A stretch of DNA of 64,000 bases from Rhabdornis inornatus (Eukaryota > Chordata > Aves > Passeriformes > Rhabdornithidae): NCBI GenBank assembly GCA_013397075.1, contig VWZS01001987.1:118302-182301 (forward strand). The letters are read 5' to 3'. Both the position numbers and the translations under genes were made by a program. The notes beneath the pieces were generated by a model that saw only the letters and a list, made by a program, of their open reading frames with translations, was not told the origin of the DNA and did no database searches. This document shows positions 12,480 to 23,561 of the stretch, piece by piece (positions within the stretch are counted from its first letter, which is position 1; every line of letters starts with the position of its first letter).

Positions 12480-12790
12480 GTTTTTGACTGTAAAAAAAAT
12501 GTAACTTTCAATTCATCTCCCTATATGTCTGCAATGACCGCTGATAGCTACCAAAGTAGCCGATCAACCCGCCCGGGTTTTGGGTATAAATAATTCTCTT
12601 CATAGGAAAAACCTCACCAAAAAAGAGAGATCCTTTTATTTCTTTGCCCTGGCTCCATTAAAAGGCATCTATCATTAATAACTCTATTTATAACTCTATC
12701 ATCGCCAATTACTCGCCTAAGATTTTTCCACACATGAAATTTCACTGAGCTCATTTCTAGTGCATGACTCACTGAACTCTGATTTCCTTC
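12480..12790. promoter_or_regulatory. Candidate conserved non-coding element
   Basis: A non-repetitive AT-rich block is dense in transcription-factor-like words. These include a perfect MEF2-type CTATTTATAA at 12684-12693, ATTAATAA just before it, TATAAATAATT near 12585, and a small hairpin GCTAC-CAAA-GTAGC at 12547-12560. It holds no open frame. The call rests on appearance only; conservation was not tested. Confidence 0.25.
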
Positions 12791-12799
12791 AAGATTTTA

Positions 12800-15700
12800 A
12801 GAGGAAGCAGCAATGCTTTTATCCTCCTCTTCTCTCTGTGAAGGAATTGTTTGAATTTATTGTTCTAACGTTGGAAAAATGATACAATTTGTGTGTGTGT
12901 GAGTATAATATGACTTTTATCATATCTTGTTGAAATCTGCATACTTGGCCATGTTTTCCCCTCATCTCATCCTTGCCTTTTGCTGAGTTATCAGAGATTC
13001 ACTGAAAAAATAATTGCCATATCCCCAGTGTGTGCATTTAATTCCTTCACTGAGACAAGCCCAGGCTACATTTAGCTCTATCCTAACACACTGACACCTA
13101 ATTGAGGTCAGCATTTTGCTGTCTTTGTCACTGTTTTTTTTTCATAATGTTCATCCAAACCTCTCCCCTCACGGTGGTAATTTATACCTTTCCAAAGTAC
13201 ATAAATGTGTATGTATTAAAGACCTAGAAGATCTCCAGCTGCTTGTCTTTTTCTTAGTGGAAACAAGTAAAATTGTTCAACTATTTCCTCATCATTCATC
13301 TTAGGCCTCTGATTGAGCTGCTGCTACAAGATAATCTAGGTTTGCCTCTAGAATTATCTCAAATTGTTCACTACATCTGAAGGCAGATATGCCTTTTACC
13401 TTCTCCATAAAATCTTTCTCTACTTGAAAATTTGTCCTGTGCTACTGAGTTAACGCCATGCTTTTTAAAGATATGTCAGCATCATCCACTTTCATGACTG
13501 AGGGAGCCCAGCCCCAGTTTGCTGCAAGGCTGACACTGTGAATTTTTCATGTGAACAGACACATTTTAGGGAAGCCTGAAACAAGACCCTGGTGCAGAGA
13601 ATTTCAACACAACTGTCCCGAACTTTGAGGAAGTTACCAGCAATTGAAAACATGGTCATTTGCTTTTAAGTGCAGGAATACTGTGCCTGCTCTGGCTACA
13701 ACAAACACAGTTCTGTCACACAAGAGGCTGTGTTTGGACTGCAACAAAACCAGTACCTATTTTGTCTGTTGCTTAACAGTACAAGGAGCTGGTGGCTCAT
13801 AGGTAAGCACCAGTATGCCTGGGATGGAGGATTAAACAAACCTGCTGATCAGGCTGTTTACTGGAGGCTGTTTGGGAGGTACCTGGTGCATGGGTGCAGA
13901 GAGCTTTCCTCAAAGCCTGCAGACTCAGACCTGAAACACTGAGCCACAACTGTGCTCTCTGCAGGTATTTCTGATTTTATGTTCCTTGTTTCATAGCAGG
14001 AGAGGAGAGATTATACAGACACTGCTGCCTTGTCTTATTTCTTTAAGCTCCTTTTCACCATACTCTTCAAGAAGAGTTAGGGCTGAATGTAACAGAAGGG
14101 CTGGTCTGAATAAAATCTCCTTAGGCTGCTTAGGTTAGTAGATCTAGGGAATGAAAGCTTAAAGTCCTTCTTGGATTTTCAAATATTTTTTCTCTAAATT
14201 AATACTAAATTGTTAGCCAAAGAGTTATTTCTGAATTCAGTTAACAAGTCCTTTGAACTAAAAGAATCTGGTTCTGTACATCACTGTGCTGCCCATAATG
14301 TGCAGCTAGGAAGGAGCTTCTCCCAACCATCAAGGTCTCTACTTCTCCAAATTCTCATGCTGGTGAAGTATATATATGCTCCAGACCTATTTTCTCTGGC
14401 ACCCAGAAGAAGCAAGCAAGCAGTAAATCACCCAAATTTTTTTTTGTCTTATCTCAAATTCTGTTATTTTGATGCCTCATAGACAGAAGTTAGGAGAGCA
14501 AAATCGTTCTGCACTTTGCAGTTTGCACAGTGGAGAATACTGTGCTCAAGAAACCACAGGAGTTGGTTACTCATTTTTGTCTTAAGCTTGTGAAAGTAAG
14601 CATTAATGTTTGTCAGGAGTGGCCAGCATAAATAGTAGTTTGTTTGTTTTTTTCATTTATTTCATGTGATGCATCATTTTCCTTGCTAAATTTTAAAATC
14701 AGTTTGTATTTTTATCTCTTTAGTACTTATGTTAATATGTTTTGATTCCTGCTTGCAAGCACTGCTTATCAGACATTAGACAGTTGCTGCAGTTTTGTTG
14801 AACATTTGTTAACATATAAGATGCCTGGTTCCCCTTACAGCATTTTTCTATTCCTGTGGGTGCAGATTAAAGACCTCTGTGTGAATTCAATTAAATTCAA
14901 CAAAATATAGACTCCATGTTAGATTAGAAGATTAATGGTTACCAAAGAGTGTGCAAGGGCTCTCAGTCTGCTCAGCAGGGTTGGCTCCCCTCTTGTGTCT
15001 GTGGAGGAGTCATAAAAGCAATCACAAGGAATTATTTTTGACTCAGTGGGTCAGTGATTTGAAGGTGGTGGGGCAGGTCTGGTCAAACCAGACCAAGCAG
15101 TTTAGCACCTCTGATTCACCTGGAGCAGTGTGGGGACCTCAGGGATATGGAGGACAGGGTGTCCCAGTAAAGTGGCATAAGAAGGGGTTTCAAGTGGTGT
15201 GGAAGGTGAGCAGGCAGCAGGCTGTCTCTGCACATGCCCCATGCAATCCAACAGCAGCAGAAGATTCTGCTGAACAACAGTTAATCTCCAAAACTGTTCT
15301 GGGCTTGTTCAGGGGGCAAATTAAAAGTAAATACAAGTTCTGTTTATCTTTCATGTTGTGGTGTACTTGTAGAAGGAGAAAGGTCCCAGAACCTGTCATG
15401 GGACAAGAATCAGGGTATGGTTTAAACAGTGAAGTGGTGAACAAGAGGGCAAAGGCACTGCTCTCCCTCTTGCCTTTTCACAAAGCCAATGTTACCAGAG
15501 ATCTTTATACCAATATAAATTAGTAAAATGTGAATAACAAGGAGCAACTACCCAAAATGGCTGGGAGACCACAAAAGATAATACAGAGCATCCTGATGAG
15601 GAATGTACACATTACTTATTCCCTTCTGTACACCTGCTCAGGTGGACTGTTGGTGTCCCAGCACTGCCCTGCCCAGCACTCCTCATCTGAAAGAAGCAGG

Positions 15701-15800
15701 CAAAGACATCTGCAACAAAACCAGGTTTAATTCCCTTCCCTTGCTCAGGCAGCTGACTGTCTCTGGCACTATTTGTGTCATGCTTTCATGCTCACAGTCA
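12800..15800. other. Intergenic stretch, no gene seen
   Basis: Mostly AT-rich unique sequence. The longest frame, 14951-15523 (190 codons, +), resembles no protein family I recognise and has no CpG island or exon-like borders, so I do not annotate it as a gene. Confidence 0.45.
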
Positions 15801-15809
15801 TAGCCTGGT

Positions 15810-16400
15810 CTTTTTAATTAAGGACTCCTCTGCGGACTCCATTCTTGCCCATGAGGAAGATCAGGGGTTTGGGGGTCATGTCAGTAGGGATAGAGCTGCT
15901 GTCACTGACATCTATCATGTTGTCTTCATCCGCCAGCAGGTTTTCACTAATCCCACCACACTTTTTACAATCTATGGTGATTCCCACTAACAGGAACATT
16001 TTCTGATCCTGGTCTGTGATCAAGTGATTCTTGAGGTGAATGTGAGGAACTCTCCTGGCTTAATCGCCCCCACACATCCATTATCAAAAAGGCCCACAAC
16101 AGCATCATCTTCAATGTCCCTCTCCACCAGGATGCTGCTGATAAGTAAGTACTTCCAGTAATCCATCATGGCTGGGCCGTGAATCTCCCAGAAATGCCCA
16201 ACACTGAGCTATCCCATCTTCTGCCTTCTGGACTTTGCTCTCAGCATACTGATCAAGTTCAGTTTGTGAGTTTGGCCATTAGGACCTGTACCAACAGTGG
16301 CATTTGCCACTCCAGCCTGTATTTGACCTCATATTTGCCTTGCAGCTGGGAATCCCACAAAGTGACTTCCTTGAGACCCTGCCAACAAACAGGAAACTCT
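15810..16400 (-). pseudogene. Probable processed (frameshifted) pseudogene, parent not identified
   Basis: Read on the minus strand, about 590 bases give protein-like text with no introns but in changing frames. From upstream to downstream I see GKYEVKYRLEWQ, then GPNGQTHKLNLI, then a long stretch containing KYLLISSILVERDIEDDAVV and GLFDNGCVGAIKPGEFLTF. The last part, 15814-16023, contains MFLLVGITIDCKKCGGISE and ends MGKNGVRRGVLN before a stop. At least two frame changes and a few stops interrupt it, while each segment has the balanced composition of a real protein. This fits a retrocopied gene decayed by small indels. I could not name the parent. The alternative, a chance run of open frames, is less likely but possible. 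Confidence 0.45.
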
Positions 16401-16700
16401 CGGAAGGGCTCTCAGGAGTTTGGTACCGGGCAGCTGGGGTGTGCAGATGTCCCGAGGCGGCTGAACAGCACTGGACACCCCCTTTGCTGCCTGCCCTCCA
16501 CGCCTCCATCCACCTGCTCCCCTTTCTCCGAGCCAAACCAAACGCATGGATTTGACGCGCTCGAGTATTCCCACACAGCCCACAATTCCTGCAGCGCTGC
16601 TTTCACTAAAACCCCGGACATCAGAGACGGAACACACCATCCCCCGGCCCTTTGCCAACCCGCACGCTCAGCCGCGTATTTTCCCCGCTGCGCCGCAGAA

Positions 16701-16855
16701 GGCCGGGCAGTGTGAGGGGCCGGGCGGTATGAGGGGCCGGGCGGCGTAAGGGTACGGGCGGTGTGAAGGACCGGGCGGTGTGAGGGGCCGGGCGGCGTGA
16801 AGGGCGGTGTGAGGGGCCGGGCGGCGTGAGGGGCGGTGTGAGGGGCCGGGCGGCA
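16701..16855 (+). repeat. G-rich minisatellite in the MTARC promoter
   Basis: About nine imperfect copies of a roughly 17-base unit, GTGAGGGGCCGGGCGGC. Some copies are shortened to GTGAAGGGCG or GTGAGGGGCG. The array ends about 45 bases before the start codon. The G-runs are closely spaced, and each unit carries a GC-box-like GGGCGG. Confidence 0.85.
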
Positions 16856-16902
16856 CCGCCCCCGCCCGGGCCGCTCCGGGCGCGCAGCGGGGCCCAGTCG
16901 CC

Positions 16903-16990
16903 ATGAGCGGCCCGTGGGGCGCGGCGGGCCCGGCGCGGCAGGGTTGGCTNNNNNNNNNNTGGGGCTGCGCAGCGGGGAGCTGCGGGACAG
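16903..16990 (+). CDS. MTARC1: MTARC exon 1 (incomplete, assembly gap inside)
   Basis: The ATG at 16903 is in a good context (GCCATGA) and opens MSGPWGAAGPARQGWL. A 10-base run of N (16950-16959) follows, then GLRSGELRDR and the donor GTAGGC at 16991. Compared with relatives, roughly 60 residues should lie in the gap: the transmembrane anchor and the YPVKSC-type start of the MOSC N-terminal domain. The N length is therefore a placeholder, not the true size. Confidence 0.8.
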
Positions 16991-19900
16991 GTAGGCGGGC
17001 CGGGCCCGGCGCGGAGCTCCGCGGCTGTCGAGCGTTGGTTTTCCTGAGGGCCTGCTTGGGAAGGAGCCCGGCATTAACGTTTCTGGGCGCCTTTGGGCCC
17101 CGTCCCGCCGCAGGTTCTGGCTCGTGATCAGGGAGGACGGGCACATGGTGACAGCTCGCCAGGAGCCGCGGCTCGTCCTTATTTCTGCCGACTGTGATGA
17201 CGGGCACCTGATCTTGGAGGCCGGGGACATGGAGAAGATAAGCGTGCCTATACAGCTCCCCAAGAAAAACCCCGTCCGCGACTGCAGGTACGGAAGTACG
17301 CTTTTTCTTTTCCCCTTCCCTCTCTCTCAGTACTGTCTTTTTCATGTGCTTTTCTTTTCAAGAGTGTGTGAGGCTTCGCATTTTCTTATGCAGAAAGTGG
17401 AGTGTTAAAGTTGGGTACATCTTTGTGTTTTCTGTGCGGATGTTTCTCACCGTCTGCTTAAGGGAGATAGACATTTAACCAGAGCCTGTACTGGCGAGAC
17501 AAGGCATAGTGGTGTTAGTAGGTTTAGATTAGCCATTGGGAAGAAATTCTTCACTGTGCAGGTGACGGGGCACTTGCACAGGTTGCCCAGAGGAGGTGTG
17601 GATGCCCCATCCCTAGAAGTGTTCAGGGTCAGGTTGGATGGGGCTCTGAACACCTTGGTCTAGTGGAGGGTGCCCCAGCTTATCCTAGGGGAGTTGTCCC
17701 AGGTGGTCGTTAATGTTGCTTCTAATCCAGACTGTTCTGTAATTCTGTGAAATCCTCTGCCATGTGTTACACAGGAGGCCAGGAATGGTTGTCATAACAA
17801 AAGCTCTTTTAATCTGCAAAACACTGGTGAAAACAAATCTCAGGAAAAGATGACAGAGTATCAAAGACCGTGTGTTACACATCTGCCAAATGAACTGTGA
17901 TCTTCTGTCTTCATAGTATGTCATGTTTCCTTATTTGTTTTTACTTCTAGTGTTTTTGTTCTTGCTTGGGTGAGCAGCTGCATCTCAGAGCCTCAGGCAT
18001 GCACTTTGGTATTTCTTGATCACAACTACTGTGTGCATCAGCATTTTTGCATGCACACTGGCCATTCCGAGCTGGTGAGATGCTGGAGTTTAGATTCCCT
18101 GATCCCTGTCTTTAGCCATTTAACTGAGGAACCTCAGTTAAAAACTTGGTAGTCCAAGGCTCACCCTGAGGTCACAAGGGAAGGACCAGCATCCCAGGGA
18201 CTTAGGGCATTCCCTATAGCTGGTCCCCCAAAGGAGTTTCAGGTCGATGGGTTACAAACAGTGATTTGGCTGTGTGCTTAGAGTTTTCTTGTATGACTGC
18301 AGGCATAGTTATTTTATCTATGTATAGAAATCCATGCTGGAAAACTGCCAGCAGGAAGTTTTCTCTGGTAAAATGTCAATTAATATGTAAGTGTTTAGAA
18401 ACTCTTAAGTGTTGCAAGGCCCGACAAAGATAATGTGTTTGTTCTTTGTATGGCAGAAATGGTTAATGCACCAGCTGCTGTAATTGTAACTAGAAGAGTG
18501 CTGGCAAGGAACTGTATTTGCTTGCTTTTAGCATAAGTCTGTTGCTGTGGAAACCCTTGATCAGCATAGCTCAGTATCTCTGTTTATACAAGGCAAGTGC
18601 AAGTTCCAAATGGTTGCATTTCTCCTGGAAAAATGGAACAGACTTTTACAAACCTGTGCATAATGCCTATGTGTTAGCCAATGGCACATGCACTGCAAAA
18701 CCTTGCAGTTTGCGAGATGTCGTTTTTCTAAAATTGATTGTATCACTGGAAGAATATTTAAATAGTCTATACATTGCAGTAATGAAAAGTTAACTTGGAT
18801 TTCTTGGATTTTCCAGTTTCAGAGCTCAGTGATGTGTTCTTCTGGTTTGTGGGGTTTTTTTCTTTCTTTTCCTTAATAAATTTGCCTTCAGATGGGTGCG
18901 CATGGGAGCTCATGCCCCATGAGCTGGAGCTAAAGCAGTGCATTTGTAACTCTGGCTACATATGGCTGTGCATGTGCTGATCTTGAAAACTGCTAAGTCC
19001 ACTTGCATATTTTCTACAGGTATTTAAAAATCCTGTACTTGGGAGAGTCAAATATAGGACCAAAGACATTGTGTACGTGCATTTTCAGCTTGCGCAAATG
19101 CTAGAGTGTTTCCCTCTGGCTGAGAAACCTCGTGCTGTTCATCTTTGCCCTTTGTCAGAGGGCAGAGATGTAACGCTTAAATTTTGTGATCTATTCCCAT
19201 GGATCGCTACAACACAGAGTGCTTAGGATAGATCTGCTTCCTGAGTGGAAAGCAGTAGTGTTGGAAGCTCTAAGAACCTTGCCTCTGTTGTCCTGCCAGT
19301 CAGAAGGCACGCAGGAACTGTGGGATGGAGGGAGGAGAAAGGCAGTCAAATACTGTCTGGAGCAATGACATTTAATTCCAGTCTGTGTCACAGGGTAGAC
19401 ACAGGAATCCCAGTAAATGTAGCAGGGATATTGATGCCAGCACCCTAATGATTACTCCCGCAGATGAGTAAAGAAGGGCTTCTAGGAGCTGGGCTCACTC
19501 TAGATGAACTGCATGAGCATCTCCATGCTTCAAGCTGTCCAGGATTTGATTGCAGATATGAAACTGCAATGCATTTGAGTCAAGATGGCTACTTTGAAAA
19601 GTGTAATAAAACTACTCGAGACTGGTGTTAAAGTCTGTTGAAAAGTTGAGTCAAGGTTTAGCTTTTCTTGCCGGGAAAATGTTCCTTGCATAAACTTGTC
19701 TGTATTCTACTGGCAGTGACTTTTTGTGCCCCATGGACTTTGTTCCCGATGCAGATCTTTAAGCTCTCTTAAGACACTGAGCTATTTTGTATATGAAGTC
19801 TGAGCTGAAGAGTCTCACTCATCTCTGGCTAAAGTTTGACAGCACTAAAATCTGAAGAAAGTTTCCTTAACAGTTAGGGACAGTTTTAATTGATAAGATT

Positions 19901-22900
19901 TCTACATATCGGTTGTGGTAACTAATCACGTCATTTCAAACTGTCATTCATTTCCTGAGAGTTACCTTTCAGCTGATTCCTCAGTAGGAATCATTTGTTG
20001 TAGCAGTCATGCAAATGCAAGAGCAGGCCCTTTTTTCCCTCTAAGTAGGGCAAGCAAGTAGGTTTGTTACTGTCACTGATGGGGCAGTTAGCTCTGGGCA
20101 TGTTAACACAATTTCAGAGCTCATTCTTTCACCAGCTAGTATTGTCTGATCATGTCCATGTTCCTTAGCTTTAAAAACACAGTGGCCACAAGCAGATTGC
20201 CCTTTTGGAGTTATTAGTTTTCTGTGTATTGCTACCACTGTTAAAACATGTTTTTTACCTTTGAATAAGAAGCTTCCTTGAACCTTCATGTTCCCTGCTA
20301 ACTCGCTGATGTGTTGTGACTCTCCAGGGTGTTTGGACAGGATATCCAAGGCAGAGACTGTGGTGATGAAGTGGCACAGTGGATCACCACCTTCCTGAAC
20401 TCAGAGCCCTGTCGACTGGTGCACTTTGAGCCCTCCATGGTGCCAAGAAGGTCAAAGGACACAATGGCCCTTTTCCGAAACACAGATGAGGTAAATGAAT
20501 GCTCTTTTTCTCAGAAGTGTGTCCCTTTAGCCATTTCCACCCACCCACCATAACCTGCACCTTCCATCTTTGGTGAGTGAGCCCAGTTTAGCAAGGTGTG
20601 TAGTGTACTAAAAGCATGTGAGTATTCTTTTCTGTAAAGAGGTGACTTGCTTAATTTTTACTTCAAATTGGTTTTAAGCTATTGACCATACACAGCTAAA
20701 GAGTCTGAAACTGATACTTGAAGAGGAACTGTTTTATTGCAGAATACAATACCTTTTTGTGTCTCAGTGAATAGAAAAAAGTTACACCTTCAGTGATGTT
20801 TTGGTGGTGTAATCTGTGTTGCACAGAAAGATTCCACTCCCTATCCTCTGTTAGGTCTACTGATACAAGTTGTGTTATTTTGTATTTTGTTTAAAGGAAT
20901 GATGTTTAAACAAGCGGGTTATAGTTGTGAGCCTAGGAATTAAAATTCAAAGGAAGTTTCTGAGATTTTATTTCTTTCTGTGGAAGAGGCTTGAAGGTAT
21001 GATATTAGAGAAATATCATGGAAAGGTATGGGAAGGAGATGCTGTGCTCAGACATCCTCATACCATTTTAGCCACTGCTGCCCTTTTTTTCTCAACAATT
21101 CTATCTTTGAATTGTATCAAATGTAAGGTTTTTAAACAAATTAAAATTGTGAGTGCCTTGCTTTAGTGACGTTATTATCTATAGGGCATCAATGTCTCGC
21201 TTGTTGATGTGCAAAGAGAAGAAAGTATATTAAATTATAGACTTTTATAGATATGCATTTGTTATGTAAGGGCACTGAGACCAATACAAACACAATGTTT
21301 CAGCAAAAGGGACGTCAGATTAGGAGGGGTGGTGTTCTGGAATCGTAGCAAGAAAGAAAAGGCAGGATTTTTTGGATTGTTATCATAATGCTCACCATCT
21401 TGTGGTTGAAAGGCATGTACAAGAATGGAGTAAGAATAATGTAAGAGAAAGGCAGGAAGGTTACACACTAAAATTCTTACCAAAATACCTTTCCCCTCCC
21501 CCCCCACCTCTGTGGAACTCCACTTCTTGGAGGTCTAGAGGTTTTTAAATACCATTCATTGGCCTTGTTTGCTAATATGGCCCTCACACTGCCAGGCATC
21601 CCAGACTGACGAATTAAGTAATTGAGTATGGGCTGTTCTGGATGTGGAACTCCCTCTGGTGTTGTGATGAGGCAATTTGAGCACACAGAAATTGCCATGG
21701 TGACTGAAATGGGGAAGAGCATGTTGTTTTCCTTGTTAACGTACTTTCAGGAAAATCAAAACCTGAGTGGAGTAGCCTAAAAGGCCACTGGTTCCAATGC
21801 TTGTCTTTTGCTACGCAGTGACTTTCCTCCCATGCTCTTACAGCAAGCTTAGGATTTGGTGGTGTTTGTTTCTGTAGGTTGCCTATCCTGACTGCAGCCC
21901 AATCTTGATCATCTCTGAAGCTTCAATGGACGATTTAAATTCCAGGCTGGAAAAGAAAGCTAAGATACAGAACTTCAGGCCAAATATTTTTGTAACAGAC
22001 TGCAGTGCTTTTGAGGAGGTAAAATAACTTAAATGTCATTTTGAAGGCTTGATTGTGTTTCTTTGTAACTCGGTTACCTTGTGTGATGGTGCCAACAAGG
22101 GTAAGGAAAGCTACTATTTTGTGATTTTTACAGCTCAGTTCCAGAGAGATAAAGCTTCAGCTTACGTCAGTGCATGTGGAATATGGATGGAGGACATGGG
22201 TCTATGAATGATTATTTCTCAAATTGAAGAAGTTCTAAAGCAGGAATAGATTTTTATCTCCCAGGAGGGTTTGCAACAGAAAGCTTGTGTAGATGAAAAG
22301 CAAAACTTACTTCCCCTAAAAATTTCTTTTCTACAAAACTGTAGATTTACCAGTGGTCACAGATCAGAATATCACCTGTACAGTGAGAATAAATTGCTTT
22401 AGGTTCAGTGCTTCAGACAAGTGTATGTTGCAGAACAGTATTCATTATTTGTGCGTCTATTTGATAGAATTATTAGTGTGTTCTAGATTGGATAAATGCA
22501 GTGACAGTAGGGTTTTTGTTATGGTACTGTAGTGTAACTATGCATATTTTGAAGGTGTTAGTAAAGGTGATCATCTGGAATGGTGCACCTTTTTGTGAAT
22601 GACTGCAACTTCTGGAAAAGTAATTGCATGTGCTTGTGTCTATCTAATATGTGCCTAATGTTTACTTCCCTCAGGACACCTGGGAGGATATTCTTATTGG
22701 TGATGTGGAGATGAAAGGGACCGTGTGCTGTGGCAGGTAAACATTGGAGACCTTTGTTTTACATAGGAACAAAGAGATTTATGATAAGAAGCCCTGATTG
22801 ATTTGGCACTTCTGTCATTGCAGGTGTATTTTAACAACTGTTAATCCAGACACTGGGGTCATCGACAGGAAGGAGCCCTTGGAAACATTGAAAAGGTTAT

Positions 22901-23561
22901 AAAAGTACCACTGTTTCTTAGGCTCTGGGAGAGGATTTAGGCTAGACCCCAACAGATATTAGACTAGTGTTTTAAAAGTGGTTTGTAGTGTATGTGGGAC
23001 ATAATAATGCAGTGTGAAGGTGTGAGTATATTGGCTTCCAGTCTACTTCTTGCAATTCTATGTGGTGAGAAAATTCAGGAAGTTCTTTTCTTTTTTGCAA
23101 ACTTCACATTCCCTGTCTCTTTCATACCTGCAACAGTGAAAGCTTGGGGCAACAGGTATTTAAGGTATCTGAAGGTCTAACTTTGCTTCTTTGACTTTTC
23201 TTTTTATAAAGATTTTTCTGTATATTAAATATGAACGAGTGAATACAGTCAGGCTTTTTTCCTTCCTTTTGAACTACTTGGTTCTCTGAACTGCAATATT
23301 TATTTAGTTTTTAGCCTAGTATGATGACGAAAACAAGGCATCATTATTTGCATATCATCTCTTTCATCACTGATATTTTGATGTGTAGGTTTTGCTACCA
23401 CTTATTCTAAAAATGGGCTTTCTCTCTGCAGCTACCGCTTATGTGACCCGTCTGAGAGACACATTTACAAAACCAGCCCTCTCTTTGGGAAATACTTTGC
23501 TGTTGACAAAACTGGAATGATTCAAGTTGGAGACCCTGTGTACAAGATTGTCTGGGAATGA
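16903..23561 (+). CDS. MTARC1: Mitochondrial amidoxime reducing component (MTARC1-like, MOSC-domain molybdoenzyme)
   Basis: Seven coding exons are readable: 16903-16990 (interrupted by a gap), 17114-17287, 20328-20490, 21878-22018, 22675-22736, 22824-22895 and 23432-23561. All introns are GT-AG and phases agree. From exon 1's last codon the protein is 247 residues to the stop, in line with mammalian MTARC1. Exon 1 ends GLRSGELRDR; exon 2 has RFWLVIREDGHMVTARQEPRLVLIS. Later landmarks are GRDCGDEVAQWIT, LVHFEPSMVPRR, LIISEASMDDLNSRL, FRPNIFV, IGDVEMKG, CCGRCILTTVNPDTGVIDRKEPLETLKSYR and the C-terminal VGDPVYKIV. The Cys-containing GRCILTTV region is where this family supplies the cysteine that ligates molybdenum. 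Members sit in the outer mitochondrial membrane and reduce amidoximes and other N-hydroxylated compounds with electrons from CYB5R3 and CYB5B. The N-terminal anchor and start of the MOSC N-domain are lost in the gap. Whether to call it MTARC1 or MTARC2 cannot be settled by eye. Confidence 0.92.
16950..16959. other. Assembly gap (10 N)
   Basis: Ten N inside extremely GC-rich exon 1 of MTARC. GC-rich first exons are commonly dropped from short-read bird assemblies. Confidence 0.95.
17114..17287 (+). CDS. MTARC1: MTARC exon 2
   Basis: Acceptor CCGCCGCAG, donor GTACGG at 17288. It encodes RFWLVIREDGHMVTARQEPR and continues to VRDCR, part of the MOSC N-terminal beta-barrel domain. The MVTARQEPRLVLI block is a family signature. 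Confidence 0.93.
17288..20327 (+). other. MTARC1: MTARC intron 2
   Basis: A GT-AG intron of about 3.0 kb. It contains one CR1 insertion (17470-17751). Otherwise it is unique AT-rich sequence with no nested gene seen. Confidence 0.85.
17470..17751 (+). repeat. CR1 LINE 3' fragment
   Basis: Sense-strand match to the 3' end of avian CR1: GAAATTCTTCACTGTGCAGG, GGTTGCCCAGAGGAGGTGTG, GATGCCCCATCCCTAGAAGT, GTTGGATGGGGCTCTGAACA, GGTCTAGTGGAGGGTG. It ends in the TTCTGTAATTCTGTG tail that resembles the family's octamer tail. It is 5'-truncated, as usual for CR1. Confidence 0.88.
20328..20490 (+). CDS. MTARC1: MTARC exon 3
   Basis: Acceptor CTCTCCAG, donor GTAAAT at 20491. It encodes VFGQDIQGRDCGDEVAQWIT through LFRNTDE. 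GRDCGDEVAQWI and LVHFEP are conserved in animal MTARC proteins. Confidence 0.93.
20491..21877 (+). other. MTARC1: MTARC intron 3
   Basis: A GT-AG intron of about 1.4 kb. A C-run (CCCTCCCCCCCCACC) lies near 21494-21508. No gene or transposon is recognised. Confidence 0.8.
21878..22018 (+). CDS. MTARC1: MTARC exon 4
   Basis: Forty-seven codons in phase 0, acceptor TTTCTGTAG, donor GTAAAA. It encodes VAYPDCSPILIISEASMDDL, then NSRLEKKAKIQNFRPNIFV, the conserved region that leads into the MOSC domain. Confidence 0.93.
22019..22674 (+). other. MTARC1: MTARC intron 4
   Basis: A GT-AG intron of 656 bases with a CTTCCCTCAG acceptor. Nothing else is recognised. Confidence 0.85.
22675..22736 (+). CDS. 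MTARC1: MTARC exon 5
   Basis: A 62-base exon encoding DTWEDILIGDVEMKGTVCCG, with the final Arg codon split across the next intron. Donor GTAAAC. Confidence 0.93.
22824..22895 (+). CDS. MTARC1: MTARC exon 6 (molybdenum-ligand region)
   Basis: A 72-base exon, only 87 bases after exon 5. It encodes CILTTVNPDTGVIDRKEPLE then TLK. The RCILTTV cysteine is the residue expected to bind the molybdenum cofactor, and it is present here, so the enzyme appears catalytically intact. Confidence 0.93.
23432..23561 (+). CDS. MTARC1: MTARC exon 7 (C-terminus)
   Basis: Acceptor CTCTCTGCAG. It encodes SYRLCDPSERHIYKTSPLFG through VGDPVYKIVWE and a TGA. The DPSER and SPLFG blocks are family hallmarks. Confidence 0.93.

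Larger units (their letters stand above)
16540..17130 (+). promoter_or_regulatory. MTARC1: CpG island and promoter of MTARC
   Basis: CpG-dense GC-rich sequence spans the region upstream of the ATG at 16903, exon 1 and the short intron 1. The core upstream portion is a G-rich tandem repeat (16701-16855). No TATA box is evident. GC boxes of the GGGGCGG/CCGCCC type are abundant. Confidence 0.7.

Noticed and set aside
14951..15523. 190-codon open frame, + strand
   Set aside because: No recognised family, no CpG island, no splice-site borders or polyadenylation signal arranged for a gene. A chance frame is adequate.
16412..17263. 283-codon minus-strand frame across the MTARC promoter
   Set aside because: It is the complement of the promoter minisatellite and exons 1-2 and reads through the N gap. 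Its repeated proline-rich units reflect the tandem repeat.
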